DNA from: Mycolicibacterium aurum
GTDB lineage: Bacteria > Actinomycetota > Actinomycetes > Mycobacteriales > Mycobacteriaceae
Direction of reading: 5' to 3'
Length of the DNA stretch: 64,000 nt
NCBI GenBank assembly: GCA_900078775.1
Contig: LT549889.1
Coordinates: forward strand, 2,108,001-2,172,000
Shown here: positions 53,738 through 63,104 of the stretch, piece after piece
Position numbering within the stretch: the stretch's first letter is position 1
Layout of the letters: the number at the start of each line of letters is the position of its first letter
The notes under the pieces: model-generated
Databases searched by the model: none
What the model was told of the DNA's origin: nothing
What the model saw: the letters and a program-made list of their open reading frames with translations, nothing else
Program-made: the position numbers and the translations under genes

Positions 53738-55246
53738 CTACTGCGGCAGCAGATCCTGCCAGCTCTGCGCGGGCTGCCGCACCAGATCGGTCTGAGCGTA
53801 GACCTTGCCGTCCGGCGCCGCGTACTGCCCGGTCTGCGGGTTGTAGGTCGCCACCGCCACCGACGGCCCCTCGGGCCCGCCCTCGTGTGCACTGGGCGCC
53901 GCCGGCACCGCGCCACCCTCGGCGGGTGCGGCGGGGGGCATCGGGGTCCCCTCGACGGGACCGAAGATCTGGTCTCCGAAGGTGATCCGGTCGTCCGGCG
54001 CCACACCCTGCTGGAGCAGGTTGGGGTCGATCGGGTACGGGCCGGTGGCGTGCTGACGCATCGCGAGCGGCTCGTACGGGCGGTCGCTCTCGCAGATCTC
54101 CACGGTGGGGGCGCGCTTACCCGGCTGCGCCATGCACGGGAAGTTCCGCGCGCCGCGCACACCGATCGGGGAGTCCTGCGGCAGCTTGCAGTACAGCCCG
54201 TCCGGGGTGTCCACGTCGCTGAGATCCGCCGGCGAGCGCCACGACGAGGGCGGCAGGAAGCCGACCGAGCAGGCCGGCGGGTCGCCGAGGGTGAGGCTGA
54301 ACTCCGAAAGTGCCATGCCGGTCGGGTTGTTCAACGACGATCCGTAGGACTGGGTGGCCGCCAGGTACGGGGGCAGCAGCACCAGCAACTGTTCGATCGA
54401 CGCGTTGTAGGTGACCGCGATCTGCCCGACGGTGCTGAGATTGGCCAGCAGCACCGGCAGGGTCGGTTTGAGCTGATCCATCAGACGTGTTGCTTCGTCG
54501 GCGGCACCCGCCCCGCTGCGCAGGATGGTGCGTACCTGCTCGTCGCGGTCGGCGATCTTCTGCGTGATGCCGGCCAGACTCGCCGCCCAGGTGCGGATGG
54601 AGTCCACCTTCTCGGCCTGACCGTCCAACAGGGGGCGGGCATCCTCGATCAGGCTGCGGGCATCGGTGGCCGCCTCACCGAACCCCGCGGCCAGCCGGCT
54701 CGAATTGTCGAACAGGGCGCCCAGGTCGGCGCCGGTTCCGTTGAGCGCCTTGAAGGATTCGTCGAGCAGCCCGGTGAGCTTGCCGGTGGGGATGCTGTCG
54801 ACCAGCGCGCTCATCTGGTCGAGCATCGGCCCGACCGGCTGCGGCAGCGAGGCGTTCGCGGCGCTGATCACCGAGCCGTCCTCCAGATAGGGTCCGGCGT
54901 CGGTACGCGGCACCAGGTCGACGTACTGCTCCCCCACCGCGGACACACTGCGCACGTTGGCCTGCAGGTCGGCCGGGATCTTCGGGGACCTTTGCAGCGA
55001 CATGGTGACCTCGGCCCCGGTGCGGGTGGGCCGGATGGCGGTGACCTTGCCGACCTCCACCCCACGGTAGGTCACGTTGGAGAACTGGTAGAGCCCGCCG
55101 GTCCCCGGCACCTGCAGGGTGACGCCGATCCGGCCCAGCCCGAACAGGATCGGGGCCTGCAGGTACACGAAGATCATCGTGCCGACGCCGACGATCGAGG
55201 CGATCGTGAAGATGATGAGTTGATTGCGGACGAAGCGCGTCAACAT
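53738..55246 (-). CDS. mceF: MceF subunit of an Mce lipid importer
   Basis: A 502-aa Mce protein. N-terminal membrane anchor (about residues 10-30: IIFTIASIVGVGTMIFVYL), then the MCE beta-barrel domain (YRGVEVGKVTAIRPTRTGAE), a long helical domain (residues about 150-330) and a Pro-rich tail. Six Mce subunits form a tunnel across the periplasm for lipids or steroids. ATG 55246 shares one base with the MceE stop (TGATG). It is the last mce gene in the operon. Confidence 0.9.
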   Translation of the reverse strand: MLTRFVRNQLIIFTIASIVGVGTMIFVYLQAPILFGLGRIGVTLQVPGTGGLYQFSNVTYRGVEVGKVTAIRPTRTGAEVTMSLQRSPKIPADLQANVRSVSAVGEQYVDLVPRTDAGPYLEDGSVISAANASLPQPVGPMLDQMSALVDSIPTGKLTGLLDESFKALNGTGADLGALFDNSSRLAAGFGEAATDARSLIEDARPLLDGQAEKVDSIRTWAASLAGITQKIADRDEQVRTILRSGAGAADEATRLMDQLKPTLPVLLANLSTVGQIAVTYNASIEQLLVLLPPYLAATQSYGSSLNNPTGMALSEFSLTLGDPPACSVGFLPPSSWRSPADLSDVDTPDGLYCKLPQDSPIGVRGARNFPCMAQPGKRAPTVEICESDRPYEPLAMRQHATGPYPIDPNLLQQGVAPDDRITFGDQIFGPVEGTPMPPAAPAEGGAVPAAPSAHEGGPEGPSVAVATYNPQTGQYAAPDGKVYAQTDLVRQPAQSWQDLLPQ

Positions 55247-56457
55247 CAGTTGCCCCCTTCGGCTGCGACCGGCTGCTGTCCCGCGGGCGCCGGATCGGAA
55301 ACGCCCGGACCGCCGGTGAGCGGTCCGATGGTGGCCACCTCGGCCGGGATCGGGGTGATCGGCGCGGACAGCGGATCCCGGGTGTAGGTGGAGTACCACG
55401 GGTCCCCGGGGGCGGGAACCATGGTGGCGTTCGGCTCACCCCACCTGGTGCCCAACAGGATTCCGCTCTTGAGCCGCGGAATGGTGAAGTCGAAGACGAT
55501 GAACTGGTTCATGTAGTCGCCGCGGATACCGCGGTCGATGAACTCCTGGGTGTACGGGTAGGTCGGCAGGTAGGTCAGCGCCGTCGCCAGATCGGGTCCG
55601 ACGTCGGCGAGCGCCCGTACGGTGGGCTCCAGGTTCTGCAGGTTGCGCACGATGTCCCCGTGGGATTCCTCGATGACTCCGGCGGCGGTGGCGCTGAACC
55701 CGCCCAGCTTGGTCAGGGCGGTGGTGATCTGCGGGCGCTGCCGGTTCAGGACCTCGAGGGCGGCCGGGATGCGGTCCAGTGCGCGGGTCAGCACGTCCCG
55801 CTGCCCGGCGAACGTCCCGGCCAGCCGGTTGAGCGCCGCGATGGAGGCCACGATGTTGTCCTGCTGCCCGTCGAGCAGGCCGACGACCTTGTTCATCCGG
55901 CTGAGCAGATCGCGGATCTGGCCCTGGCGGCCGTCGAGGGCGGCGTTGAAGTTTCCCACGATGTCCCCGATGTGGGTCAGCCCGCCACCGTTGACCACCA
56001 CCGACAACGAGGACAGCGTCTGTTCGGTGGACGGGTACGTCGAACTCTGGGTCACCGGGATCGTCGCGCCCGGGGTGAGCCGGCCGGCCGGTTCCGCACC
56101 GAGCGGCGGATCCAGCGCCAGATGCATGGATCCGAGCAGGCTGGTCTGGCCCACGGTGGCCACCGCGTTCTGCGGGATGACCGTGCCCGGTTTCACCGAG
56201 ACCTCGACCGTGGCGGTCCAGTCGTCGACGGTCATCCGGCGCACCGCACCGACCACCACGTCGTCGACCATGACCGGTGAATTCGATTCCAGGGTGCCGA
56301 CATTGGCGATCTGCACCCGGTAGGTCGTGGCGTCCGCCCCGGTACCGACGGTGCCCGGCAACGGCAGCGAGTTGATGCCGTCGAACGAGCACCCGGAGGT
56401 GACCAGCGCGGCGCAACACACCATCGCCGCCCACCGGCGCGTCGAAGTCGAAGTCAC
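55246..56457 (-). CDS. mceE: MceE lipoprotein subunit of an Mce lipid importer
   Basis: A 403-aa Mce protein with an N-terminal lipobox (LVTSGC), so it is a lipid-anchored subunit, as MceE proteins usually are. The MCE domain follows (VMVDDVVVGAVRRMTVDDWT), then helices. GTG 56457 is preferred: GGGAGGTGG lies five bases upstream. The alternative GTG 56481 overlaps the MceD stop and adds eight residues. The Pro/Ala-rich tail ends in GQQPVAAEGGN. Confidence 0.9.
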   Translation of the reverse strand: MTSTSTRRWAAMVCCAALVTSGCSFDGINSLPLPGTVGTGADATTYRVQIANVGTLESNSPVMVDDVVVGAVRRMTVDDWTATVEVSVKPGTVIPQNAVATVGQTSLLGSMHLALDPPLGAEPAGRLTPGATIPVTQSSTYPSTEQTLSSLSVVVNGGGLTHIGDIVGNFNAALDGRQGQIRDLLSRMNKVVGLLDGQQDNIVASIAALNRLAGTFAGQRDVLTRALDRIPAALEVLNRQRPQITTALTKLGGFSATAAGVIEESHGDIVRNLQNLEPTVRALADVGPDLATALTYLPTYPYTQEFIDRGIRGDYMNQFIVFDFTIPRLKSGILLGTRWGEPNATMVPAPGDPWYSTYTRDPLSAPITPIPAEVATIGPLTGGPGVSDPAPAGQQPVAAEGGN

Positions 56458-56477
56458 AGGCCACCTCCCGGCGCGAG

Positions 56478-57929
56478 TCACGGGGTACCTCCCGGCGCGG
56501 GGCCGGCCTCGGCCGGCAGCATCAGATCGCCCAGATTCGAGGCCACCGGCGCCGGCTGCACCGGCAGCCCGGGCGGGATGGGTGCGCCGGGGTACAGCGC
56601 CGGGCTCCGCGGCGCCGGCAGACCGTGCGGCGCAAGGGAGCCGGGCGGGTGCGGTGGATCCGTCCAGCCCGGCGGGGGCGGCACATCACCGGCGCCGGTG
56701 TAGGCCGACACCGACGGCGGGATCTCGGCGGGTGCCGGGGTGGCGCCGCCACCACCGGGTGCCAGGGCCGGGTCGGTGTAGATGACGTTCTTCGGGGCCG
56801 GGCCCAGGTAGGCGTTGAAGGGGAACGGCAGATGGTTGAAGTTCATCAGACGCAGTGCCGGGCCCAGGTATTGGGCGCAGGCCCGGCCGGACTCCTCGGC
56901 GGTGACATTCTCGACCGCCGAGATCGCCGAGCAGATGGTGGCTACCGGGTTGGCGAAGTTGTTCATCGCGAACGATCCGCGCGGCCCACCGGTGTCCGGG
57001 TTGTAGATGTTGTAGCCGTTGACCAATGCGTTCGGTGCGGCGTGCAGCACGTTCTTGACCACCATGCTGTTGTCGGCGAGCACCTGGGTGACATTGGCCA
57101 GGCGCTGGATCTGCTCGGCGGTCTGGTCCCGGGAGCCGGCGACGAAGCGCTGCACCTTGACCACGGCCGAGGACAGCTCGCCCAGCGCCGAGTCCAGGTC
57201 GGCGCGACTGCCGTTGACGACGCTGGTGACGTCGGCGAGCCGGTCCTGGAACTGCACGATCTGGGTGTTGCTGTCCCGCAGCGCGGTGACGAACACCTGC
57301 AGATTCTTGATCACCTCGACGATGTCGCCGCTGCCCTCGCCGAGGACCCGGCCGACATCGGAGAGCTGGGTGATGGTCTCCCGCAGCCGGTCTCCGTTGC
57401 CCGCCATGGCGTCGGCGGTGCTGTCGATGAAGCGTCCCAGCGAGGTGCCCGATACTCCGCTGTCCGGTCCCAGCTCGGTGGCCAGCCGGGTGAGCTGTTC
57501 CTTGATCTCGTCCCATTCGACCGGGATGGCCGTGCGGTCCTCGCCGATCTCGGCGCCGTCGGCCATGGTGGCGCCGCTGGCTTCGGGTGTCGCCCCGTAG
57601 GCCGGTGTCAGCTGCACGTAGCGGGCGGAGACCAGGTTGGGCGCCACGATGATCGCCTTGGCGTCGGCGGGCACCGGCACGTCGCGGTCCACCTTCAGGG
57701 TGACCTTGGTCCGGGTACCGAGCGGCTCGATCGCGTCGATGGTGCCGACCCGCACGCCGACCACCCGCACCTCGTCCCCGGGATAGATGGCGGTGGCCGA
57801 CTCGAAGTAGGCGGTGATGGTCTTGGGGCTCAGGAACATCTGATAGCCCGCGAAACCGACACCGGCCACGGCCAGTGCCACCGCCGCGGCTACCGCGATC
57901 TTCTGGACCCGCGGGGTGAACGCGCTCAT
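56478..57929 (-). CDS. mceD: MceD subunit of an Mce lipid importer
   Basis: A 483-aa Mce protein. N-terminal helix (VAAAVALAVAGVGFAGYQMF), MCE domain (YPGDEVRVVGVRVGTIDAIE), long coiled/helical part to about residue 310 and a Pro-rich C-terminal tail (about 390-483), typical of MceD. ATG 57929 overlaps the MceC stop by four bases. Part of the six-subunit tunnel. Confidence 0.9.
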   Translation of the reverse strand: MSAFTPRVQKIAVAAAVALAVAGVGFAGYQMFLSPKTITAYFESATAIYPGDEVRVVGVRVGTIDAIEPLGTRTKVTLKVDRDVPVPADAKAIIVAPNLVSARYVQLTPAYGATPEASGATMADGAEIGEDRTAIPVEWDEIKEQLTRLATELGPDSGVSGTSLGRFIDSTADAMAGNGDRLRETITQLSDVGRVLGEGSGDIVEVIKNLQVFVTALRDSNTQIVQFQDRLADVTSVVNGSRADLDSALGELSSAVVKVQRFVAGSRDQTAEQIQRLANVTQVLADNSMVVKNVLHAAPNALVNGYNIYNPDTGGPRGSFAMNNFANPVATICSAISAVENVTAEESGRACAQYLGPALRLMNFNHLPFPFNAYLGPAPKNVIYTDPALAPGGGGATPAPAEIPPSVSAYTGAGDVPPPPGWTDPPHPPGSLAPHGLPAPRSPALYPGAPIPPGLPVQPAPVASNLGDLMLPAEAGPAPGGTP

Positions 57930-59008
57930 CGCGAACCTCCGGGAATGCCGTTGACGGGGAACGGGAACTCGGCGCGCGGACCCGCATTGTCCGGGGGTTG
58001 ACCCGCGTCGACACCGCGCCGGAAGCCGAGCGCGTAGTCCAGGAACGGCTGGATCGCGGGACCCGGCAGCAGGTTGGATGCGAAACCGTAGTAGTAGAAG
58101 CCGTTGTTGACGGCCTCACCCTGGGTGAGTTGGTACTTGGCCAGGCCGGTCAGGCTCTTGGTCAGGTTGTCCCGGTTGCGCTCCAGCACCTCCGACACGC
58201 GGTTGAGCTGCGCCAGGGTCGGTGCGAGTTCGGCCTCGTTCTCGTCGACCATCGCCGAGAGTTGTTGTGCCACGGCGGTGGTGTTGGCGAGCAGGTTGAC
58301 CACCGAGTGCCGGCGATTCTGCAGCACCCCGAGCAGATCGTTGGCGTTCAGGATGAGGCTGTTGACCTGCTGGCTGCGCTCCGAGAGGATCCCGGTGACA
58401 TCGGCGGCGGCGCTGAGCAGTCCGCTCAGCGATTCGTTGCGTTCGTTGAGTGACTTCGACAGCCGGCTGACCCCGTCGAAGGTGGGGCCCAGCTGCGGGG
58501 CGAGCCGTTCGATGGTCTCGGACAGCACGTCGAGCGACTGGTTGATCGCCGCGGTGTCCGTTGCCGCGGTGTTGGAGGTGAACTCGTCGAGCGCATCGGT
58601 CAGCGAGTACGGCGAGGAGGTGCGTGTCGCCGGGATGACACCCAGCGAGCGGATGCGGCCGTTGCCGCGGGGTTCGACCACCAGGACGCGTTCACCGAGC
58701 AGGGTGCCGATGCCGATCTGCGCGGTGGTCTGCTCCCCCAGCCGCACCTTGCTGTTCACCGCGAAGGTGACCAGGGCCTTGCCTTGATCGAGCTCGACAT
58801 CGGAGACCGTGCCGACGGTGACGCCGGAGACCTTGACGTTGTTGCCGGCGCTCAGGCCGCCGGCCTCGGCGAAGACGGCCTGGTAGCGGACCGAGGTGGC
58901 CATCGCCACCAGTTGCTGGGGCTGCAGACCGACGGCGATGATCAGGATCATCAGCACCAGGCCGATGAATCCGGTACGGACCAGCGATGATTGGCGATAC
59001 TTGAGCAT
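57926..59008 (-). CDS. mceC: MceC subunit of an Mce lipid importer
   Basis: A 360-aa Mce protein. N-terminal helix (GFIGLVLMILIIAVGLQPQQ), MCE domain with NNVKVSGVTVGTVSDVELDQ, then a helical region with SLNERNESLSGLLSAAADV-like heptads and a short tail. ATG 59008 shares one base with the MceB stop codon. Coupled translation throughout the operon suggests fixed subunit ratios. Confidence 0.9.
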   Translation of the reverse strand: MLKYRQSSLVRTGFIGLVLMILIIAVGLQPQQLVAMATSVRYQAVFAEAGGLSAGNNVKVSGVTVGTVSDVELDQGKALVTFAVNSKVRLGEQTTAQIGIGTLLGERVLVVEPRGNGRIRSLGVIPATRTSSPYSLTDALDEFTSNTAATDTAAINQSLDVLSETIERLAPQLGPTFDGVSRLSKSLNERNESLSGLLSAAADVTGILSERSQQVNSLILNANDLLGVLQNRRHSVVNLLANTTAVAQQLSAMVDENEAELAPTLAQLNRVSEVLERNRDNLTKSLTGLAKYQLTQGEAVNNGFYYYGFASNLLPGPAIQPFLDYALGFRRGVDAGQPPDNAGPRAEFPFPVNGIPGGSR

Positions 59009-60039
59009 CAGGGTTCACCGCACCTTCCGGTGTTCTGGATGACCCACGGGAAATGCGCGGTGCGGCCCTGCAGGTCGGACACCCGGATCGACACCCCGCA
59101 GATGTAGAGGTTGAGCCAGCTGCCGTAGGCACCCAACCGGACCAGTTTGCGGTAGTTCTGCGGGGTCTTCTGCAGCAGCAGGTCCAGCCGAGCCAGGTCC
59201 GTGTCGCTGGACAGCAACGGTGCGAGCCGGGTCAGCTGATCCACCGTGCCGGACAGCGGCGGGCGGGCCTCGGTGAGCAGATCGGCCAGCGACGCCGTCC
59301 CGTTGTCGAGTGCGGTGATGGCCTCGCCGATCGGGTCGCGGTCCGAAGCCAGTCCGGTGACCAGACGTTCCAGACCGTCCACCGCGCCGGAGAACTTCTC
59401 ACCGTCTTTCGACAGCACCCCCAGTGTCTCGTTCAGGTTGTCGATCAGGCTCTGCACGGTCTGCCCGTTGTCGGCCAGCGCGTTGGTGAACGACGAGGTC
59501 CGCGCGAACAGGGATTCCAGATCCCCGCCCTGGCCCTGCAGGATCTGGATCAGGGAGTTGGTCAGGGCGTTGACGTCCTCGGGGTTGAGTCCCTGGATGA
59601 CCGGCTTGAGACCGCCGAGCAGCAGGTTGAGGTCCAGCGCCGGTTCGGTCTGTTCGATCTCGAACCGCGACCCGGGCGGCCGGATCCTGTTCGATCCCGG
59701 TTGGTCGAGCAGTTCCAGATAGCGGTCCCCGACCAGGTTCAGATAGCGCACCGCGACCTTGGTGTTCTCGGTGAGCCGGATGTGGTCGTCGGCGTCGAAG
59801 TCCACCAGTACGGTGTTGTCCGGCTGCAGCGTCACCTTCCGCACGGTGCCGACCCGGATGCCCGAAACCCGCACCGAATCACCGGATTTGAGGCTGGAGG
59901 AATCCCTGAACACCGCCGAGTAGCCGGCGGTGTCCCCGGACCGGTACTGGCTGAAGATGGCGAACAGCCCGGCGGTCAGCACCACCATGGTCAGCGCGAA
60001 CGCGCCGAACTTGATCGCGGTTCTGGTGAAGGCGCTCAT
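59008..60039 (-). CDS. mceB: MceB subunit of an Mce lipid importer
   Basis: A 343-aa Mce protein. N-terminal helix (FGAFALTMVVLTAGLFAIFS), MCE domain (GDSVRVSGIRVGTVRKVTL), helical stalk and a short Cys-containing end (NLYICGVSIRVSDLQG, GRCGEP). ATG 60039 overlaps the MceA stop by four bases; a longer frame upstream lies inside mceA and is not coding. Confidence 0.9.
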   Translation of the reverse strand: MSAFTRTAIKFGAFALTMVVLTAGLFAIFSQYRSGDTAGYSAVFRDSSSLKSGDSVRVSGIRVGTVRKVTLQPDNTVLVDFDADDHIRLTENTKVAVRYLNLVGDRYLELLDQPGSNRIRPPGSRFEIEQTEPALDLNLLLGGLKPVIQGLNPEDVNALTNSLIQILQGQGGDLESLFARTSSFTNALADNGQTVQSLIDNLNETLGVLSKDGEKFSGAVDGLERLVTGLASDRDPIGEAITALDNGTASLADLLTEARPPLSGTVDQLTRLAPLLSSDTDLARLDLLLQKTPQNYRKLVRLGAYGSWLNLYICGVSIRVSDLQGRTAHFPWVIQNTGRCGEP

Positions 60040-61229
60040 CCGGGCTGCCCGATCTGTGCGGTGTTGCGCGGCGGCCCGTCGATCGGGCCGAACAGCGCCT
60101 GCTTGAGGCCGTCGGAGTTCAGCAGGATGCCTTCGTTGCCGTACTGGGCGGGGTTGGCGTTCACGTCGGCGATCACGAACGGCGGGTGCTTCTGGAACGG
60201 CACCTTGGGCAGATCGGTGCACTGCGGACCGCCGGTGGCGGCCACCTTCGGCAGGTTCTGCGGATAGCGGTAGCGCTCCTGGCCGAACACGATGGTCTGC
60301 AGCAACAACCCGCCGGGCAGCGGGGTGCCCGGCGCCTTGGCCAGCTCCACCGCGCCGCCCAGGCCGCAGGTCAGCGCGGGGTTGTACTGGTTGGTCAGGT
60401 CGGTGGTCGGCACCAGCAGCCGCATCACGTCGGTGATCGCCGCGCGGTTGCCGCCGATGACGTCGGTGCCGGTATCGGACAGGCCGATCACGCTGATCAG
60501 CAGGGCGTCGAGGGCGTCCTGTTCGTCGACGAGGGTCTCCCCGGTGCGGGTGGCCGCCTCGACCGTCGTGACCAGATCGGGGGACGCGTCAGCGTAGGCG
60601 TTGAATACCTCGGGGGCGACGGCGATCTCGTGCTCCATGGTCGGCAGGCTGGGTTCGATCTCGGCCAGGAATCCGTCGAAGTCGCTGAGCATCTGCCCGA
60701 TCTGATCGCCGCGGCCGTCCATCGCGGTGGCCAGCGCACCGAGGGTCTCGTTGAGCTTGGTGGGCTCGATCTTGCGCAGCACCGTGGAGAGTTGTTCGAA
60801 CACCGTGTTGATCTCGACGGTGACATGGTCGGCGTCGAGCACCTGCCCGGCCGCCAGTGCCTGCGCCGAAGGGTTCGGCGGAGGAACCAGTTCGACGAAC
60901 TTGGAGCCGAATACCGTAGAGGAGGCGATGTCGGCGCGGACGTTGGCCGGGATGATGTCCAGATACGCCGGGTCCATCGCCAGCTGCAGCTTGGCTCGGC
61001 CGTCGGGCAGCGACTCGATGGACTGCACCGAACCTACCTGCGCGCCATGCAGTTTCACCTTGGCATCGGGGTTCATGACCAGTCCCGCCCGCTCCGACAG
61101 CACGGTGACCGGGACGGATTCGGTGAAGCTCCCGCGGAACAGGCCGACCGCCAGCGCGACGATCGCCACTCCCACGCCGACCGTCACCGCCCCGATCAGG
61201 GGCCGCTTGACCGCTGCACTCATCGCCAT
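60036..61229 (-). CDS. mceA: MceA subunit of an Mce lipid importer
   Basis: A 397-aa Mce protein. N-terminal helix (PLIGAVTVGVGVAIVALAVG), MCE domain (AGLVMNPDAKVKLHGAQVGS) and a helical domain to about residue 300. The C-terminal segment YPQNLPKVAATGGPQC is like that of the Mce4A steroid importer as I recall it; exact orthology (Mce4 or another family) is not settled. ATG 61229 lies 10 bases after the YrbEB stop. The first subunit of the tunnel. Confidence 0.9.
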   Translation of the reverse strand: MAMSAAVKRPLIGAVTVGVGVAIVALAVGLFRGSFTESVPVTVLSERAGLVMNPDAKVKLHGAQVGSVQSIESLPDGRAKLQLAMDPAYLDIIPANVRADIASSTVFGSKFVELVPPPNPSAQALAAGQVLDADHVTVEINTVFEQLSTVLRKIEPTKLNETLGALATAMDGRGDQIGQMLSDFDGFLAEIEPSLPTMEHEIAVAPEVFNAYADASPDLVTTVEAATRTGETLVDEQDALDALLISVIGLSDTGTDVIGGNRAAITDVMRLLVPTTDLTNQYNPALTCGLGGAVELAKAPGTPLPGGLLLQTIVFGQERYRYPQNLPKVAATGGPQCTDLPKVPFQKHPPFVIADVNANPAQYGNEGILLNSDGLKQALFGPIDGPPRNTAQIGQPG

Positions 61230-61239
61230 CTGCGCGCCC

Positions 61240-62088
61240 CTATCCCGACAGGTTGAAGTTGCCGTTGGAGCCGTAGATCGACAGGGACACCAGCAGCGTC
61301 ACCGAGATCACGACGATGAGGGAGGTGCGCACGGCGTTGCCGACCGCCACCCCGACCCCGGACGGGCCGCCACTGGCGAAGAAGCCGAAGTAGGTGTGCA
61401 CCAGCAGCACCGCGATGGCCATCAGGATGGCCTGCAGAAACGACCACAACAGATCCATCGGGTTGAGGAAGGTCGAGAAGTAGTGGTTGTACAGGCCCGC
61501 CGACTGCCCGAACAGGCCCACCGTGGTCAGCTTGCTGGCCGCGAAGGACAGGATGACCGCGATCGAGTAGAGCGGGGTGATGGCGATCATCCCGGCCACG
61601 ATGCGGGTGCTCACCAGGTACTCGACCGGCCGGATGGCCATGGCGTCGAGCGCGTCGACCTCCTCGTTGATCCGCATGGCGCCCAACTGGGCGGTGACCC
61701 CGGCGCCGAAGGTGGCGGCCAGGCCGATGCCCGCGACGACCGGAGCCGAGATGCGGACGTTGATGAAGGCGGCGAGGAAACCGGTGAGGGCCTCGATCCC
61801 GATGTCGCCGAGCGAGCTGTAGCCCTGCACGGCCAGGGTGCCGCCCGCGGCGAGGGTGAGGAATCCAACGATGACGACGGTGCCGCCGATCATGGCCAAC
61901 GTTCCTGCGCCCATGCTGATCTCGGCGATCAGCCGGATGATCTCGCGGCGGTAGTGCACGAAGGCGTGCGGGACGCCGGCCAGGGCACGGCCGTAGAAAC
62001 TGATGTGGTCGCCGAGGCGGCCGAGGCTGCCGACCGGCCTGCCCAGTCCGCGGACCAGCGCCGGGTGCAGGGTGCGTATCGCGGTCAT
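61240..62088 (-). CDS. yrbEB: YrbEB permease of an Mce importer
   Basis: A 282-aa MlaE-type permease with about five membrane helices. The signature coupling stretch is GAMRINEEVDALDAMAIRPV, which contacts the ATPase. It is paired with YrbEA in an ABC transporter; the ATPase (Mkl) is encoded elsewhere, as usual in mycobacteria. ATG 62088 follows the YrbEA stop by a few bases. Confidence 0.92.
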   Translation of the reverse strand: MTAIRTLHPALVRGLGRPVGSLGRLGDHISFYGRALAGVPHAFVHYRREIIRLIAEISMGAGTLAMIGGTVVIVGFLTLAAGGTLAVQGYSSLGDIGIEALTGFLAAFINVRISAPVVAGIGLAATFGAGVTAQLGAMRINEEVDALDAMAIRPVEYLVSTRIVAGMIAITPLYSIAVILSFAASKLTTVGLFGQSAGLYNHYFSTFLNPMDLLWSFLQAILMAIAVLLVHTYFGFFASGGPSGVGVAVGNAVRTSLIVVISVTLLVSLSIYGSNGNFNLSG

Positions 62089-62092
62089 CGGG

Positions 62093-62905
62093 TTAGTCCG
62101 CCGTCATCTGGATGCCGATTGCCGTCACCAACACGTTGACCACGAACAGGGCCATGAACGCGTAGACGACGGTCTCGTTGACCGCGTTGCCGACCGCCTT
62201 GGCGCCACCACCGCTGATCATCAGCCCGCGGTAGCACGCGACGAGCCCGGCGATCAGGCCGAACAGTCCGGCCTTGACGCACGAGATGATGACCTCGGGC
62301 ACACCGGTCAGCAGGGTGATGCCGGCCGCGAAGGCGCCCGGGTTGACGCCCTGGATGAAGATCGAGAAGACGTATCCGCCAAGGATTCCGATGATCACGA
62401 CCAGGCTGTTGAGCAGCAATGCGACCAGACCGGAGGCCAGCATGCGCGGGGTCACCAGGCGCTGGACCGGGTTGATGCCCAGCACCTCCATGGCGTCGAT
62501 CTCCTCGCGGACGGTACGCGACCCGAGGTCGGCGCACATGGCCGTCGCGCCGGCCCCGGCCACGATGAGCACGGTGACCATCGGGCCGACCTGGGTGACC
62601 GCACCGAATGCGGCACCGGCCCCGGACAGGTCGGCCGCACCCAGTTCGCGCAGCAGGATGTTGAGTGTGAAGCTGACCAGCACGGTGAAGGGCACCGCGA
62701 CCAGAATCGTCGGCATCAGCGAGACCCGGGCCACGAACCAGGACTGCTCCAGGAATTCCCGTCCCTGGAACGGCCCGCGGAACAGGAACTTGACGGCGTC
62801 GGCGGACATGGCCAGCAGTCCGCCGATGGCCCGCATCGGGCCGGGCCCACCCGACCGGAAGATCGGGATTCCCGAGGACCAACGATCTTGGGTCCTGCTC
62901 ACCAT
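62093..62905 (-). CDS. yrbEA: YrbEA permease of an Mce importer
   Basis: A 270-aa MlaE-type permease. Membrane helices start near residue 60; the coupling stretch is REEIDAMEVLGINPVQRLV. ATG 62905 is preferred over GTG 62923, since GGAGG lies 11 bases before it and the longer version includes the ribosome-binding site. It opens the mce operon. A pair of inverted GAACC/GGTTC half-sites lies just upstream. Confidence 0.9.
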   Translation of the reverse strand: MVSRTQDRWSSGIPIFRSGGPGPMRAIGGLLAMSADAVKFLFRGPFQGREFLEQSWFVARVSLMPTILVAVPFTVLVSFTLNILLRELGAADLSGAGAAFGAVTQVGPMVTVLIVAGAGATAMCADLGSRTVREEIDAMEVLGINPVQRLVTPRMLASGLVALLLNSLVVIIGILGGYVFSIFIQGVNPGAFAAGITLLTGVPEVIISCVKAGLFGLIAGLVACYRGLMISGGGAKAVGNAVNETVVYAFMALFVVNVLVTAIGIQMTAD

Positions 62906-62912
62906 GTACCGA

Positions 62913-62941
62913 AGAACCTCCACGACTGGTTCTGCCGAACC
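62913..62941. promoter_or_regulatory. Inverted GAACC/GGTTC repeats before the mce operon, candidate operator
   Basis: AGAACC (62913-62918) and GGTTCT (62928-62933) are perfect inverted arms with a 9-base spacer. The second arm forms a further perfect repeat, GGTTC-TGCC-GAACC (62928-62941). These lie 8-36 bases upstream of the YrbEA start. This differs from the CCR-N5-CGG motif, though a spaced copy (CCG-N6-CGG, 62948-62959) lies further upstream. Confidence 0.5.
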
Positions 62942-63104
62942 TCACAACCGGCCTGTCGGCACGCTGACCTCAAGACGGTGACAGCCGGGGGTGACCTGCG
63001 GCGCATCACGTCCCATCCACCGGGAAGCATCAATCGGCGGCGGGGCCGCGGGCCGCAACGTAGCGTGCGGACCGGAGTCGATCCATCTGTGAAGGAGCCG
63101 CATC

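Noticed and set aside
60727..62139. A 470-codon plus-strand open frame opposite mceA and yrbEB
   Set aside because: It opposes conserved mce genes and yields repetitive charged sequence without motifs.
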